A stretch of DNA of 64,000 bases from contig NZ_FTNT01000007.1 of assembly GCF_900156495.1 (NCBI RefSeq), positions 62,001-126,000 of the forward strand. The letters run 5' to 3'. The position numbers and the translations under genes are program-made. This document shows positions 46,638-55,876 of the stretch, one piece after another. A model generated the notes under the pieces. The model was not told the DNA's origin and did not search any database. It saw only the letters and a program-made list of their open reading frames with translations. The DNA is from Williamsia sterculiae (GTDB lineage Bacteria > Actinomycetota > Actinomycetes > Mycobacteriales > Mycobacteriaceae). Numbering within the stretch: position 1 is the first letter of the stretch; every line of letters starts with the position of its first letter.

Positions 46638-48353
46638 TCATCGGAGATCCTCCTCGGCCGCCCGCAACGTCCATTGCGCGAAACGCTCACCCTCCTGGCG
46701 ATGTTTCACGAAGTTGCGGACAACGCGTTCGATGTAGTCGCCGAGATCTTCGGTCAACACCTTGTGTTGCCTCAGTTTCCGGCCGAAACCGGCGTCCTGA
46801 CCCAGGCTGCCGCCGAGATGAACCTGGAAACCCTCGCCGTGCTCGCCGTTCTCCCGTTCGACCAACATGCCCTTGAAGCCGATGTCGGCGACCTGGGCGC
46901 GGGCGCACGAATTGGGGCAACCATTGATGTTGATGGTGATCGGTACGTCGAGCTGCGCGTTGATGTCGTCCAAGCGCTTCTCGAGGTCGGGGACGAGCCG
47001 CTGGGAACGCTTTCGGGTCTCGGTGAACGACAACTTGCAGAATTCGATGCCCGAGCAGGCCATCAGATTCCTGCGCCACACCGATGGCCGTCCCTGGAGT
47101 CCCAGGGCTCCGAGCTCGTCGATCAGGGTGTCGACCTTGTCGTCGGGGACGTCGAGGACGATCAGTTTCTGGTATGGGGTGAACCGGATACGATCCGACC
47201 CGACCCGCTCGGCGGCGTCGGCGACGGAACGCAGGATGGACCCCGAGACCCGTCCGGCGATGGCCGCGAAACCCACCGAGTTCAGACCGTTCTTGAGCTT
47301 CTGCACACCCACGTGGTCGATCGGTGCGGTCCGGGGCTCGATGGCCGGACCGTCGATCAGCGCGCGCTCGAGGTATTCGTCCTCGAGGACCTGACGGAAC
47401 TTCTCGATTCCCCAGTCCTTGAGCAGGAACTTCAACCGGGCCTTGGTGCGCAGCCGACGGTAACCGTAGTCACGGAAGAGGGAGACCACTGCCTCCCACA
47501 CATCGGGAACCTCGTCGAGGGGGACCCACGCCCCGACCCGCTGGGCCAGCATCGGGTTGGTCGACAGACCACCACCGACCCACAGGTCGAAGCCGGCACC
47601 GTGATCGGGGTGGTCGACCCCGATGAAGGAGATGTCGTTGATCTCGTACGGCACGTCCTGCAGGCCGGAGATCGCGGTCTTGAACTTGCGTGGCAGGTTC
47701 GAGTAGCGCGGGTCGCCGATGAAGCGACGGACGATCTCGTCGATGGCCGGGGTGGGGTCGATGACCTCGTCGACGGCCTCGCCGGCGAGCGGCGAACCGA
47801 GGATGACACGTGGGGTGTCCCCGCAAGCCTCGACGGTCTTCAGGCCGACGGCCTCGAACCGGTCCCAGATCGTGGGCACGTCCTCGATGCGGATCCAGTG
47901 GTACTGGACGTTCTCCCGGTCGGACAGGTCGGCGGTGTCGCGGCCGAACTCGGTGGACACCTCGCCGATGGTCCGTAGCTGCGCGGCGGTCAGGGCGCCA
48001 CCGTCGCAACGGACCCGCATCATGAAGTGGTGATCCTCGATGACGTCGAGGTTCTCGTCACCGGTCCAGGTGCCGTCGTAACCCTGTTTGCGCTGCGTGT
48101 ACAGACCCCACCACCGCAGTCGACCGCGCAGATCCTGTTTGTCGATGGCGTCGAACCCGCGGTGGGCGTAGATGTTCTCGACCCGGGCCCGCACGTTGAG
48201 CGGGTTGTCGTCCTTCTTGACCTGCTCGTTGGGGTTCTGCGGTTCGCGGTATCCGAGCTTCCACTGGCCTTCGGCGCGGCGCTTGGCGGGACGCGCGCGC
48301 CGGGCGGGACGGCCCGATCCGGGCTGGCCGGGGGCGTCGGTGGTCGGCGTCAT
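46638..48353 (-). CDS. sir: Ferredoxin-dependent assimilatory sulfite reductase
   Basis: Six-electron reduction of sulfite to sulfide at a siroheme-[4Fe-4S] centre. The 571-residue protein has two ferredoxin-like/siroheme half repeats. HHFMMRVRCDGG, DRENVQYHWIRIEDV and the cluster ligands in ACSGIEFCKLSFTET and NGCPNSCARAQVAD (CxxxxxC ... CxxxC) are complete. The first 30 residues are Arg/Pro-rich. It is the first enzyme gene of the leftward sulfur assimilation operon. A 47-codon Cys leader ORF lies 133 nt upstream. M. tuberculosis calls the homologue NirA, but it is a sulfite reductase there as well. Confidence 0.94.
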   Translation of the reverse strand: MTPTTDAPGQPGSGRPARRARPAKRRAEGQWKLGYREPQNPNEQVKKDDNPLNVRARVENIYAHRGFDAIDKQDLRGRLRWWGLYTQRKQGYDGTWTGDENLDVIEDHHFMMRVRCDGGALTAAQLRTIGEVSTEFGRDTADLSDRENVQYHWIRIEDVPTIWDRFEAVGLKTVEACGDTPRVILGSPLAGEAVDEVIDPTPAIDEIVRRFIGDPRYSNLPRKFKTAISGLQDVPYEINDISFIGVDHPDHGAGFDLWVGGGLSTNPMLAQRVGAWVPLDEVPDVWEAVVSLFRDYGYRRLRTKARLKFLLKDWGIEKFRQVLEDEYLERALIDGPAIEPRTAPIDHVGVQKLKNGLNSVGFAAIAGRVSGSILRSVADAAERVGSDRIRFTPYQKLIVLDVPDDKVDTLIDELGALGLQGRPSVWRRNLMACSGIEFCKLSFTETRKRSQRLVPDLEKRLDDINAQLDVPITININGCPNSCARAQVADIGFKGMLVERENGEHGEGFQVHLGGSLGQDAGFGRKLRQHKVLTEDLGDYIERVVRNFVKHRQEGERFAQWTLRAAEEDLR

Positions 48354-48486
48354 GGCTGTGGGCTCCTGGGGCTGGTGACGCCATCCGACACGGACCGAGG
48401 TCCGACCGGCGGCGCGATTCAGGGGAATGAACTACGTGCGTGCGCGCGGCTGTCGGACGTCCGGGTCACGGGCGTCGAGCCGCAGG

Positions 48487-48630
48487 TCAGGACCGACAGA
48501 AAGCGCTGCAGACCCGCTTGAGGTCGATATGGCGACGCTCGGAGAGGAGGACACCGGGAACAGCGACCGGACCGAATGCGGCCACCAGGCGCGCATCGGC
48601 GGAGTTCGCGGGTGTCGACACGTCGCTCAT
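48487..48630 (-). CDS. Cysteine-containing leader peptide of the sulfur assimilation operon
   Basis: A 47-codon ORF on the minus strand. ATG 48630 is preceded by GAGGAGG about 10 nt upstream. The last 16 residues, RRHIDLKRVCSAFCRS, match the HVDLxRxxSALC-like end of known actinobacterial sulfur leader peptides, with Cys codons TGC and TGT four residues apart. The end aligns ungapped with the leader before subI. The N-terminal 30 residues look ordinary, and an internal start such as GTG near the VLLSERR segment would give the more usual short form. It lies upstream of sir, so ribosome stalling at Cys codons probably controls the operon. A small perfect stem CGGACC/GGTCCG lies at 48391-48404. 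Confidence 0.75.
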   Translation of the reverse strand: MSDVSTPANSADARLVAAFGPVAVPGVLLSERRHIDLKRVCSAFCRS

Positions 48631-48850
48631 AGTGCCACGGCCTCCTCGACTCCGTCTAATCCCGTACGTGATCTACATGCGCTTTCTTCGGCCCAGCCTG
48701 GGCGTAAAACCCGGGTGTGCCGCCGCCTGGACCGGGCGTCAGCCCGGATGTGACAGAGCGCTGTGTGGTTGCGACGCCCTGAGTGCCGCGGATATTCCCG
48801 ACGGGTACGCAGATGGTGCGGCCACGGCCGACGGCACCGAGCCCGGTCGG

Positions 48851-48856
48851 TACATT
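48851..48856 (+). promoter_or_regulatory. Probable -10 hexamer upstream of hemW
   Basis: TACATT ends 8 nt before ATG 48865 with no Shine-Dalgarno sequence between them, again suggesting a leaderless mRNA. The 234-nt space between this gene and the divergent sulfur leader must hold both promoters. Confidence 0.5.
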
Positions 48857-48864
48857 CGGACGCG

Positions 48865-50061
48865 ATGAGCATCGCGTCGACTCCCGTGTGCGACGAGTCC
48901 GGACTCGTGGTGCCGGTCTCGCGATCGTCGGTGCCGCTCGGCCTCTACATTCACGTCCCGTTCTGCGCGACGCGCTGTGGTTACTGCGACTTCAACACCT
49001 ATACCGCCGGTGAGGCGGCCGGTTCACCGGAGCAATGGGCGACGGCGGTGGACACCGAGCTCGCCTTCGCCGCGGAGTCGCTGACGCCCACGCGACCGGT
49101 GTCGACCGTGTTCGTCGGGGGTGGTACCCCGTCGATGCTGGGGGGTGGGGGTCTGGCCCGGCTGCTGGACACGGTGCGACGCCACTTCGCACTGGCCGAC
49201 GACGCCGAGATCACCACCGAGTCGAACCCGGAGTCCACCGGTCCGGCGTTCTTCGACACCATTCGTGCCGCCGGGTACACCCGGGTGTCCCTGGGTATGC
49301 AGTCGGCGGCGGCGCATGTGTTGGCGGTGCTGGACCGCACCCACACCCCTGGGCGCCCGGCGGCCGCGGTCGCGGAGGCGAAGGCGGCGGGCCTCCGACA
49401 TGTCAATCTCGACCTGATCTACGGGACCCCCGGCGAACGAGACGTCGATCTGGCCGCGTCCCTGGAAGCGGTGGTGCAGGCCGGCGTGGACCATGTCTCC
49501 GCCTACGCGCTGATCGTCGAGGACGGGACCGCGTTGGCGCGGCGGGTGCGGAGAGGGGAGATGCCCGCGCCCGACGACGACGTGCTGGCCACCCGCTACG
49601 AGATGGTCGACGAGTGGCTCACGCGCGCGGGAATGAGTTGGTACGAGGTGTCGAACTGGGCGGTCGCGAACGATCCGACGGCGCAGTGTCGACACAACCT
49701 CGGGTACTGGTCGGACGCCGACTGGTGGGGGATCGGTCCGGGTGCACACTCGCACGTCGCCGGGGTCCGCTGGTGGAACCGCAAGCTCCCCGCGGCTTAT
49801 GCGCGCGACCTGGCCGCAGGGGTCCTGCCGGTGGCAGGCCACGAGGTGTTGACCGCAGAGGAACGGCACACCGAACGGGTGATGCTGGGTGTGCGGCATC
49901 GCACCGGGCTGCCGTTGGACGAGCTGGACGCCGCCGAGCGCCGTCGCGCCGACGAGGTGGTGGCCGACGGCCTCAGCGAGCTGTGTGGTGGCCGGATGGT
50001 GCTGACCAACCGGGGTCGACTACTGGCCGACGGGGTGACGCGTCGGCTGCTGGTGGGGTGA
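48865..50061 (+). CDS. hemW: HemW-type radical SAM protein (heme chaperone)
   Basis: A 398-residue radical SAM protein. The cluster motif is FCATRCGYCDFNTY (CxxxCxxC) near residue 32. The SAM-binding pattern continues with VFVGGGTPSML, NPESTGPAFFD and SLGMQSAA, and the HemW region IGPGAHSHVAGVRWWN follows. It lacks the extra N-terminal features of true oxygen-independent coproporphyrinogen oxidase HemN, so a heme-trafficking role is likelier. The start is ATG 48865. Its last 89 nt overlap the antisense conserved gene. Confidence 0.9.
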   Translation: MSIASTPVCDESGLVVPVSRSSVPLGLYIHVPFCATRCGYCDFNTYTAGEAAGSPEQWATAVDTELAFAAESLTPTRPVSTVFVGGGTPSMLGGGGLARLLDTVRRHFALADDAEITTESNPESTGPAFFDTIRAAGYTRVSLGMQSAAAHVLAVLDRTHTPGRPAAAVAEAKAAGLRHVNLDLIYGTPGERDVDLAASLEAVVQAGVDHVSAYALIVEDGTALARRVRRGEMPAPDDDVLATRYEMVDEWLTRAGMSWYEVSNWAVANDPTAQCRHNLGYWSDADWWGIGPGAHSHVAGVRWWNRKLPAAYARDLAAGVLPVAGHEVLTAEERHTERVMLGVRHRTGLPLDELDAAERRRADEVVADGLSELCGGRMVLTNRGRLLADGVTRRLLVG

Positions 50062-50515
50062 CCCCGGCCGCGGAGGCGGCACCACCGCTCACGGGACCCC
50101 CGGTCAGCTCCGAAGGACGTGGAATCCCGGGGGTGGCCAGATGGTCCCGGTCCGGTCGGCGATGCGTGGCGCCGTCGACCGCGGCCGTGTCGGATCCGCC
50201 GGCGGTGACGTCCGCACCGAACTGGTCGAGGTCGAGCAGCCGTGCGTGGATGATGTGCCGGTTCCGCAGTGCCGATCGCACCGCGCGGTGCAGTCCGTCC
50301 TCGAGATAGATGTCACCGCGCCAGCGGACCGCATGGGCGAACAGATCGCCGTAGAATGTGCTGTCCTCCGACAACAGCTTGTCCAGTGCGAGGACGGTGG
50401 TCACGGTGACCAACTGGTCCAGCCGCAGTTGTCGGGGCGGGATCTTCGCCCAGTCGCGGTAGCTCATCCCGTGCTCGGGGTACGGCTTACCGTCCTTGAC
50501 GCCCTTGAATATCAC
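49973..50515 (-). CDS. Conserved actinobacterial protein, ParB/Srx-like core
   Basis: The first 98 residues are conserved (MIFKGVKDGKPYPEHG, LLSEDSTFYGDLFAHAVRW). The segment YLEDGLHRAVRSALRNRH followed by IHARLLDLD resembles the DGHHR-type nucleotide loop of ParB/sulfiredoxin-like folds; this is my inference. A homologue lies next to hrcA in M. tuberculosis (Rv2375). Residues 99-180 are low-complexity (Gly/Ala/Pro/Arg) and lie partly antisense to hemW, so the natural end may have drifted. The start is GTG 50515. Confidence 0.65.
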   Translation of the reverse strand: MIFKGVKDGKPYPEHGMSYRDWAKIPPRQLRLDQLVTVTTVLALDKLLSEDSTFYGDLFAHAVRWRGDIYLEDGLHRAVRSALRNRHIIHARLLDLDQFGADVTAGGSDTAAVDGATHRRPDRDHLATPGIPRPSELTGGPVSGGAASAAGVTPPAADASPRRPVVDPGWSAPSGHHTAR

Positions 50516-50817
50516 TCGTCACCGCAGATCATGACGACACCGCAGCTCGCCGTGGCCATCCGGATCACCCGCACACGCCCTCCCCGTCGGCCCGTGTTCT
50601 GCTGAACTGCCAGCAGCCTAGCGGGGTCGGGGCGGGGTGACCATCATCGCGACGGTCACGGATTGCCACATCCACCTGACGCCCACACCCTTCCCGACGC
50701 CGTGACAGGGCCCGCACGACGGGAGATGGCCCGGTGCGACCGGGTGCATCGGTAAAATGGTCGTTCGGGGCCGCGGCTGGGAGTCGACGGTCGGCTGCCG
50801 ACGACGAGGAGGTGTTC
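50516..50817. other. 302-nt intergenic region between divergent genes
   Basis: Contains a small inverted repeat (CTGCTG at 50599-50604, CAGCAG at 50611-50616) and, on the plus strand, the A-rich hexamer TAAAAT (50753-50758), the best -10 in the region. It gives a leader of about 50 nt with GAGGAGG (50806-50812) before the hrcA GTG. I find no CIRCE inverted repeat (TTAGCACTC-N9-GAGTGCTAA) and no RNA gene. Confidence 0.5.
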
Positions 50818-51852
50818 GTGTCCACCACCGAGGATCGACGGTTCGAGGTGCTCCGCGCGATCGTCACCGATTACGTCTCCACGCAGGAGCCGATCGGGTC
50901 GAAGGCGCTGGTCGAGCGGCACCGTCTACAGGTGTCCAGTGCGACTGTCCGCAACGACATGGCCGTCCTCGAGGCCGAGGGTTACATCACCCAGCCACAC
51001 ACCAGTTCCGGCCGGATTCCCACCGACAAGGGCTATCGACTGTTCGTCGACCGCATCAGCGAGGTCCAGCCGCTGTCCAAGGTGGAACGCAGGGCCATCC
51101 TGTCCTTCCTGGACTCCGGAGTGGACCTCGACGATGTGCTGCGCCGATCGGTCCGGTTGCTGGCCCAGCTGACCCGGCAGGTCGCCATCGTGCAGTACCC
51201 GGTGCTGTCGTCGGCGAGCGTCCGTCATCTCGAGGTGGTGCAGCTGACGCCGACCCGGTTGCTGCTGGTGGTGATCACCGACACCGGGCGGGTGGAGCAG
51301 CGGATGGCCGACCTGTCGGCCGACCTCACCGACGACGAGGTGGCACGACTGCGGGACATGTTCTCCTCGGCGCTGCACGGGCGCAGGCTCGAGGTGGCGT
51401 CGCATGAGGTCGCCGCGCTCGCCGCGGACGCCCCCGCCGATCTCCGGCAACCGGTGGTGCAGGTGGCCACCGTGTTGGTGGAGACCTTGCTCGAACGGAC
51501 CGACGACCGGTTGGTGCTCGGCGGCACGTCGAACCTGGCCCGGTCGGCAGCGGATTTCGGCACCATCTCCGGCTCGATGGACTCGGTCCTCGATGCTCTC
51601 GAAGAGCAGGTGGTGGTGCTGAAACTGTTGGCCGCGACACAGTTGCCGGGCACCGTGACGGTGCAGATCGGCGAGGAGACCCAGACCGAGAACCTGCGTG
51701 GGGCGTCGGTGGTCTCCACGGGGTACGGTGCGTCGGGCACGGTGTTCGGCAGCCTCGGCGTGCTGGGACCCACCCGGATGGACTATCCGGGAACCATTGC
51801 GTCGGTGGCGGCCGTTGCCAGGTATGTGGGCGAGGTTCTCGCCGACCGGTGA
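50818..51852 (+). CDS. hrcA: Heat-inducible transcription repressor HrcA
   Basis: Represses groEL-type chaperone genes by binding CIRCE operators. The 344-residue protein has an N-terminal winged helix ([51 protein letters not shown]) and the GAF-like effector domain. The C-terminus [16 protein letters not shown] is diagnostic. The start is GTG 50818, with GAGGAGG 5 nt upstream. No CIRCE is seen at its own promoter and no groES/groEL is in the window, so its targets lie elsewhere. dnaJ2 follows after 66 nt. Confidence 0.95.
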   Translation: MSTTEDRRFEVLRAIVTDYVSTQEPIGSKALVERHRLQVSSATVRNDMAVLEAEGYITQPHTSSGRIPTDKGYRLFVDRISEVQPLSKVERRAILSFLDSGVDLDDVLRRSVRLLAQLTRQVAIVQYPVLSSASVRHLEVVQLTPTRLLLVVITDTGRVEQRMADLSADLTDDEVARLRDMFSSALHGRRLEVASHEVAALAADAPADLRQPVVQVATVLVETLLERTDDRLVLGGTSNLARSAADFGTISGSMDSVLDALEEQVVVLKLLAATQLPGTVTVQIGEETQTENLRGASVVSTGYGASGTVFGSLGVLGPTRMDYPGTIASVAAVARYVGEVLADR

Positions 51853-51918
51853 CGGGCGCACCACCAGCGGCGCCCACCCCACACTCGAGTCGTTCGATCG
51901 ATAAGGAATCACCCAGCA

Positions 51919-53076
51919 GTGGCACGTGACTACTACGGGACCCTCAGCGTGCAGCCGGGGGCCACGGATCAGGAACTCAGGCGCGCGTACCGCAAGCTGG
52001 CGCGCGAATTGCACCCCGACGTCAACCCCGACGCCGCGGCGCAGGAGCGTTTCCAAGAGGTCACCATCGCCTACGAGGTGTTGACCGACCCGGAGAAGCG
52101 CCGGATCGTCGACGCCGGCGGTGACCCCATGGCCAGCCCCGGTGCCGGCGGCTTCGGCGGGTTCGGCCAGGCCGGTTTCTCCGGTGGGCTCGGCGACGTG
52201 TTCGAGGCGTTCTTCGGCAACGCGGGCGGTGGTGGTCGTGGACCCCGCGGTCGGGTACAGCACGGGTCGGACGCCCTGTACCGGATGCGGCTGACCCTCG
52301 ATGAGTGTGCGGCCGGGGTCAGTCGGGAGATCGACGTGGACACCGCGGTGCTCTGTGATGTCTGCAACGGTTCGGGCACCAACGGCGACAGTCGGCCGGA
52401 GACCTGCCCGACGTGTTCCGGTGCGGGTGAGATCCAGTCCGTGCAGCGGTCGTTCCTCGGTCAGGTCATGACGTCCCGGCCGTGTCCGACCTGTGGCGGC
52501 ACCGGTGAGGTGATCCCCGACCCCTGCCACAAGTGCGCAGGCGACGGCCGGGTACGCGCCCGCCGGAGCCTGACCGTGAAGATCCCGCCCGGTGTCGGCG
52601 ACGGCATGCGGGTGCGGTTGGCCGGTCAGGGTGAGGTCGGCCCCGGTGGCGGACCCGCAGGCGACCTGTACGTCGAGGTGACCGAGCAGCAGGACGACGT
52701 GTTCATCCGCGACGGCGATGATCTGCACTGCACGGTGCGCGTGCCGATGGTCGACGCGGCCCTCGGCACCTCGCTGACCGTGGACACCATCCTCGGCGGC
52801 TCGTCCGACGTGGTCGTCGAACCCGGCACCCAGCCCGGTGCGGTGGTCCGGCTCAAGGGTCAGGGCATGCCGCATCTGCACACCGGTGTCCGCGGTGCGC
52901 TGCACGTCCATCTCGAGGTCGTGGTGCCCTCGCATCTCGACCACAAGCAGACCGATCTACTCACCCGGTACCGCGACAGCACGCCCGACGACGTCGCCGA
53001 GGTGGTGCACGCGTCGAGTCCGGCCGCCGGCGGGGGGCTGTTCTCCCGGTTGCGTAGCGCGTTCGCCGGACGCTGA
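51919..53076 (+). CDS. dnaJ2: Type I DnaJ chaperone (DnaJ2)
   Basis: Stimulates DnaK ATPase and presents unfolded proteins. The 385-residue protein has the J domain with HPD (LHPDVNPD, about residue 34) and a Gly/Phe-rich linker ([14 protein letters not shown]). Four CxxCxGxG zinc motifs follow ([32 protein letters not shown]), then C-terminal client-binding domains. The start is GTG 51919 with AAGGAA about 11 nt upstream. hrcA-dnaJ2-rsmE is the standard actinobacterial order. Confidence 0.95.
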   Translation: MARDYYGTLSVQPGATDQELRRAYRKLARELHPDVNPDAAAQERFQEVTIAYEVLTDPEKRRIVDAGGDPMASPGAGGFGGFGQAGFSGGLGDVFEAFFGNAGGGGRGPRGRVQHGSDALYRMRLTLDECAAGVSREIDVDTAVLCDVCNGSGTNGDSRPETCPTCSGAGEIQSVQRSFLGQVMTSRPCPTCGGTGEVIPDPCHKCAGDGRVRARRSLTVKIPPGVGDGMRVRLAGQGEVGPGGGPAGDLYVEVTEQQDDVFIRDGDDLHCTVRVPMVDAALGTSLTVDTILGGSSDVVVEPGTQPGAVVRLKGQGMPHLHTGVRGALHVHLEVVVPSHLDHKQTDLLTRYRDSTPDDVAEVVHASSPAAGGGLFSRLRSAFAGR

Positions 53077-53093
53077 TCCGGCGACGTCACCCG

Positions 53094-53864
53094 ATGAGCC
53101 CACCGCTGTTCTGGGTCGACGAGGTGCCGTGGGGCGGCGACGTCACCGTCAGCGGTTCCGAGGGCCGACACGCGGTGACCGTGACCCGGATCTGCGCGGG
53201 GGAGACCGTGCTGATCGCCGACGGCCGCGGTGCGGTCGCCCGAGCCGAGGTACTCGGCACCCACGGCAAGGACCACCTCGAGTTGCGCGTCCGTGCCCGG
53301 TCGTCGGTGCCGGGCGCGCAGCCTCCGGTGACCGTGGTCCAGGCGCTGCCCAAGTCGGAACGATCCGAACTCGCCGTCGAGCTGGCCACCGAGGCCGGCG
53401 CCGACCGCATCATCGCCTGGCAGAGCGCGCGCTGTGTGTCCCGCTGGCACGGGGATCGCGCGCACAAGGGCCTGGCCAAGTGGCGGTCCGCGGCGGCCGC
53501 TGCCGCCAAACAGAGCCGCCGCGCGCGGATCCCGGAGATCGACGGGGTGTACACGACCATCGACGTCCGCGCCCTGGTCGCCGATGCGGTGGGTCGAGGC
53601 GGAGTGGTCGCGGTGTTGCACGAGGACGCCGATGCCCCGTTCGGCGTGGTGTCGTGGGCCACCGCGACCGAGATCGTCGTGGTCGTCGGACCCGAGGGTG
53701 GTCTCGCCGACGACGAGGTCGCCGATCTGCGTGCGGTCGGGGCCACCCCGGTGCTGCTCGGACCGCAGGTGGTGCGGACCTCCACCGCGGCCGCGTTGGC
53801 GCTCGCCGCCGTCGGGGTGCTCACCGACCGCTGGTCCACACCAGGGGCGCTCGATGACGTCTGA
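53094..53864 (+). CDS. rsmE: 16S rRNA m3U1498 methyltransferase RsmE
   Basis: A 256-residue SPOUT-class enzyme that methylates U1498 in the decoding centre. An N-terminal PUA-like domain (GSEGRHAVTVTRICAGETVL) is followed by the knotted domain with VQALPKSERSELAVELATE, KWRSAAAAAAKQSRR and the SAM-binding VVVGPEGGLADDEV. The C-terminal LGPQVVRTSTAAALALA is diagnostic. It lies 17 nt downstream of dnaJ2. Confidence 0.95.
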   Translation: MSPPLFWVDEVPWGGDVTVSGSEGRHAVTVTRICAGETVLIADGRGAVARAEVLGTHGKDHLELRVRARSSVPGAQPPVTVVQALPKSERSELAVELATEAGADRIIAWQSARCVSRWHGDRAHKGLAKWRSAAAAAAKQSRRARIPEIDGVYTTIDVRALVADAVGRGGVVAVLHEDADAPFGVVSWATATEIVVVVGPEGGLADDEVADLRAVGATPVLLGPQVVRTSTAAALALAAVGVLTDRWSTPGALDDV

Positions 53865-53885
53865 GGACGTCGGCCTGGGAGCGGT

Positions 53886-54656
53886 GTGCGGCGACTGACG
53901 ATCCGCTACGGCGACGCCCCGTCGCAATACGGACACCTGTACCTGCCCGACCATCCGTCGACCGGTTCCGTTCCGTTGGTGGTGCTGGTGCACGGCGGTT
54001 ACTGGACCACCGAGTTCGGCCTCATCATCGAGACCGCCATCGCCCGCGACCTCGCCGGCCGCGGGGCCGTGGTCTGGAACGTCGAGTACCGCAGGGTGGG
54101 GGAACCCGGTGGCGGGTGGCCACGGACCGGGTTGGACGTGGTGGCGGCGCTGCGCGCCCTCGACGGCCCGGTCCGCGCCGCCTTGTCCGCCGAGCTCGCG
54201 GGCGTGATCGCATGGGATCGGATCGATGTGGTCGGACACTCCGCGGGCGGGCAGCTCGCGCTGTGGGCGGTCTCCCGGCTCGCGGCCGACGATGCGCGGT
54301 CGCAGTTCACCGTCGCCACGGTGGTCGCCCAGTCCGCGGCACTCGACCTCGAGGCCGCGGGTGTGGCCGGTCGGCCCAGTGTGCGCGCCCTGCTGGGTGT
54401 CAACGTCCACACCGCGCCCCAGCGGTACCGGGACGCCTCACCCGTGTGTCTACCGGTGCTCGCAGCGCACGTGGTGGTGCTGCACGGTGCTCTCGACACA
54501 TCGATTCCGCCGTCGGTGAGTCGGGACTACGTCGACCGGGTCGGCGCACGCGGCCAGTCGGTGGAGTACGTGGAGGTCCCAGGCGAGGGCCACGACGCGT
54601 TCGTGACACCGGACAGCCTGGCGCACCGCGCGACGGTCCGGGCGCTGGGTCTGTAG
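53886..54656 (+). CDS. Alpha/beta hydrolase fold protein (HSL/esterase-like)
   Basis: A 256-residue hydrolase with the HGG oxyanion motif (LVVLVHGGYWTTEFG, near residue 37). The nucleophile is in DVVGHSAGGQLALW, the acid is in VLHGALDTSIPP and the His in VPGEGHDAFV. The triad is complete. The fold suits esterases, acylpeptidases or kynurenine formamidase-like enzymes; the substrate is not evident. The GTG start lies 21 nt after rsmE, so probably cotranscribed. Confidence 0.85.
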   Translation: MRRLTIRYGDAPSQYGHLYLPDHPSTGSVPLVVLVHGGYWTTEFGLIIETAIARDLAGRGAVVWNVEYRRVGEPGGGWPRTGLDVVAALRALDGPVRAALSAELAGVIAWDRIDVVGHSAGGQLALWAVSRLAADDARSQFTVATVVAQSAALDLEAAGVAGRPSVRALLGVNVHTAPQRYRDASPVCLPVLAAHVVVLHGALDTSIPPSVSRDYVDRVGARGQSVEYVEVPGEGHDAFVTPDSLAHRATVRALGL

Positions 54657-54823
54657 GTGCGTCGCCCGCGCCGAACCGTCACCGATCCGGGGGGAACAGG
54701 AGAGGGCATCAAATCGGTTGAGTGACGGTAGACTGAGAAGCATTCTGGTGATCGATACCGGTCTCACCAGCGAGGACCGCCGATCGACCAGCACACCGAC
54801 AGAACCGAGGAGCAGCCACCTAC

Positions 54824-55876
54824 GTGACTGATGACGACACGACCACCGGGCCCAACCAGGTTCGTTCCAACCAGGTCAGCTCCAGTGTGGAGGTCGCACC
54901 ACAGGTCGTGTTCGGGCTGCTCGGTGCCGGTGATCGGAACCTGCGAGAACTCGAGGAACAACTCGCCGCCGACATCCACGTGCGCGGCAACCTGGTCACC
55001 CTGAGCGGCACCCCCGCCGACGTGGCAACCGCCGAACGCGTGCTCGCCGAATTGGTGTCGGTGGTCGGCAAGGGCACCACGTTGACACCCGAGCTGGTCC
55101 GCAACAGCGTCTCGATGCTGACCAACGGGTCGGGTGCATCGCCCGCGGAGGTGCTCAGCCTCGACATCCTGTCCCGGCGGGGCAAGACCATCCGACCCAA
55201 GACGCTGAACCAGAAGCGCTACGTCGACGCCATCGACGAGAACACCATCGTCTTCGGAATGGGTCCTGCGGGTACCGGCAAGACCTACCTGGCGATGGCC
55301 AAGGCCGTGCAGGCGTTGCAGAACAAGGCGGTCAACCGGATCATCCTCACCCGGCCGGCGGTCGAGGCGGGGGAGAACCTGGGCTTCCTGCCCGGCACCC
55401 TGCACGAGAAGATCGACCCGTATCTGCGGCCGTTGCACGATGCGCTGCACGACATGATGGACCCCGAGGCGATCCCCAAGCTGATGGCCGCCGGGGTGAT
55501 CGAGGTGGCACCGCTGGCCTACATGCGCGGCCGCACCCTCAACGACGCGTTCATCATCCTCGACGAGGCGCAGAACACCACCGGTGAACAGATGAAGATG
55601 TTCCTCACCCGGCTCGGTTTCAACTCCCAGATCGTGGTCACCGGCGACGTCACCCAGGTGGATCTTCCGGGCGGGGCCGAGAGCGGTCTACGCGCCGCGG
55701 CCCGCATCCTCGACGGCATCGACGACATCCACTTCTCCGAGTTGACCAGCGCCGACGTCGTCCGCCATCGGCTGGTCGCCGACATCGTCGATGCCTACGG
55801 TCGATCGGAAGAGGCGAGCCGCTTCGCCCAGGGGAACAACCGCGCGGGCCGGCGAGCCGCCGGTCGACGCTCATGA
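54824..55876 (+). CDS. phoH: PhoH-like ATPase/RNA helicase
   Basis: A 350-residue protein with an N-terminal KH-like RNA-binding region ([20 protein letters not shown]). The PhoH P-loop domain has Walker [17 protein letters not shown] near 144 and Walker [13 protein letters not shown], with sensor [14 protein letters not shown]. PhoH proteins cooperate with the endoribonuclease YbeY, whose gene overlaps the stop by 4 nt. The GTG start follows GAGGAG. TAGACT at 54729-54734 is a candidate -10 for this long operon (phoH to era). Confidence 0.94.
   Translation: MTDDDTTTGPNQVRSNQVSSSVEVAPQVVFGLLGAGDRNLRELEEQLAADIHVRGNLVTLSGTPADVATAERVLAELVSVVGKGTTLTPELVRNSVSMLTNGSGASPAEVLSLDILSRRGKTIRPKTLNQKRYVDAIDENTIVFGMGPAGTGKTYLAMAKAVQALQNKAVNRIILTRPAVEAGENLGFLPGTLHEKIDPYLRPLHDALHDMMDPEAIPKLMAAGVIEVAPLAYMRGRTLNDAFIILDEAQNTTGEQMKMFLTRLGFNSQIVVTGDVTQVDLPGGAESGLRAAARILDGIDDIHFSELTSADVVRHRLVADIVDAYGRSEEASRFAQGNNRAGRRAAGRRS

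Noticed and set aside
48391-48404. Stem CGGACC-GA-GGTCCG as attenuator terminator of the sir operon
   Set aside because: Only six base pairs with a two-base loop and no U-tract. Kept as a note in the leader entry, not called a terminator.
50516-50817. CIRCE operator before hrcA
   Set aside because: Looked for TTAGCACTC-N9-GAGTGCTAA and found nothing close. HrcA targets are probably elsewhere.
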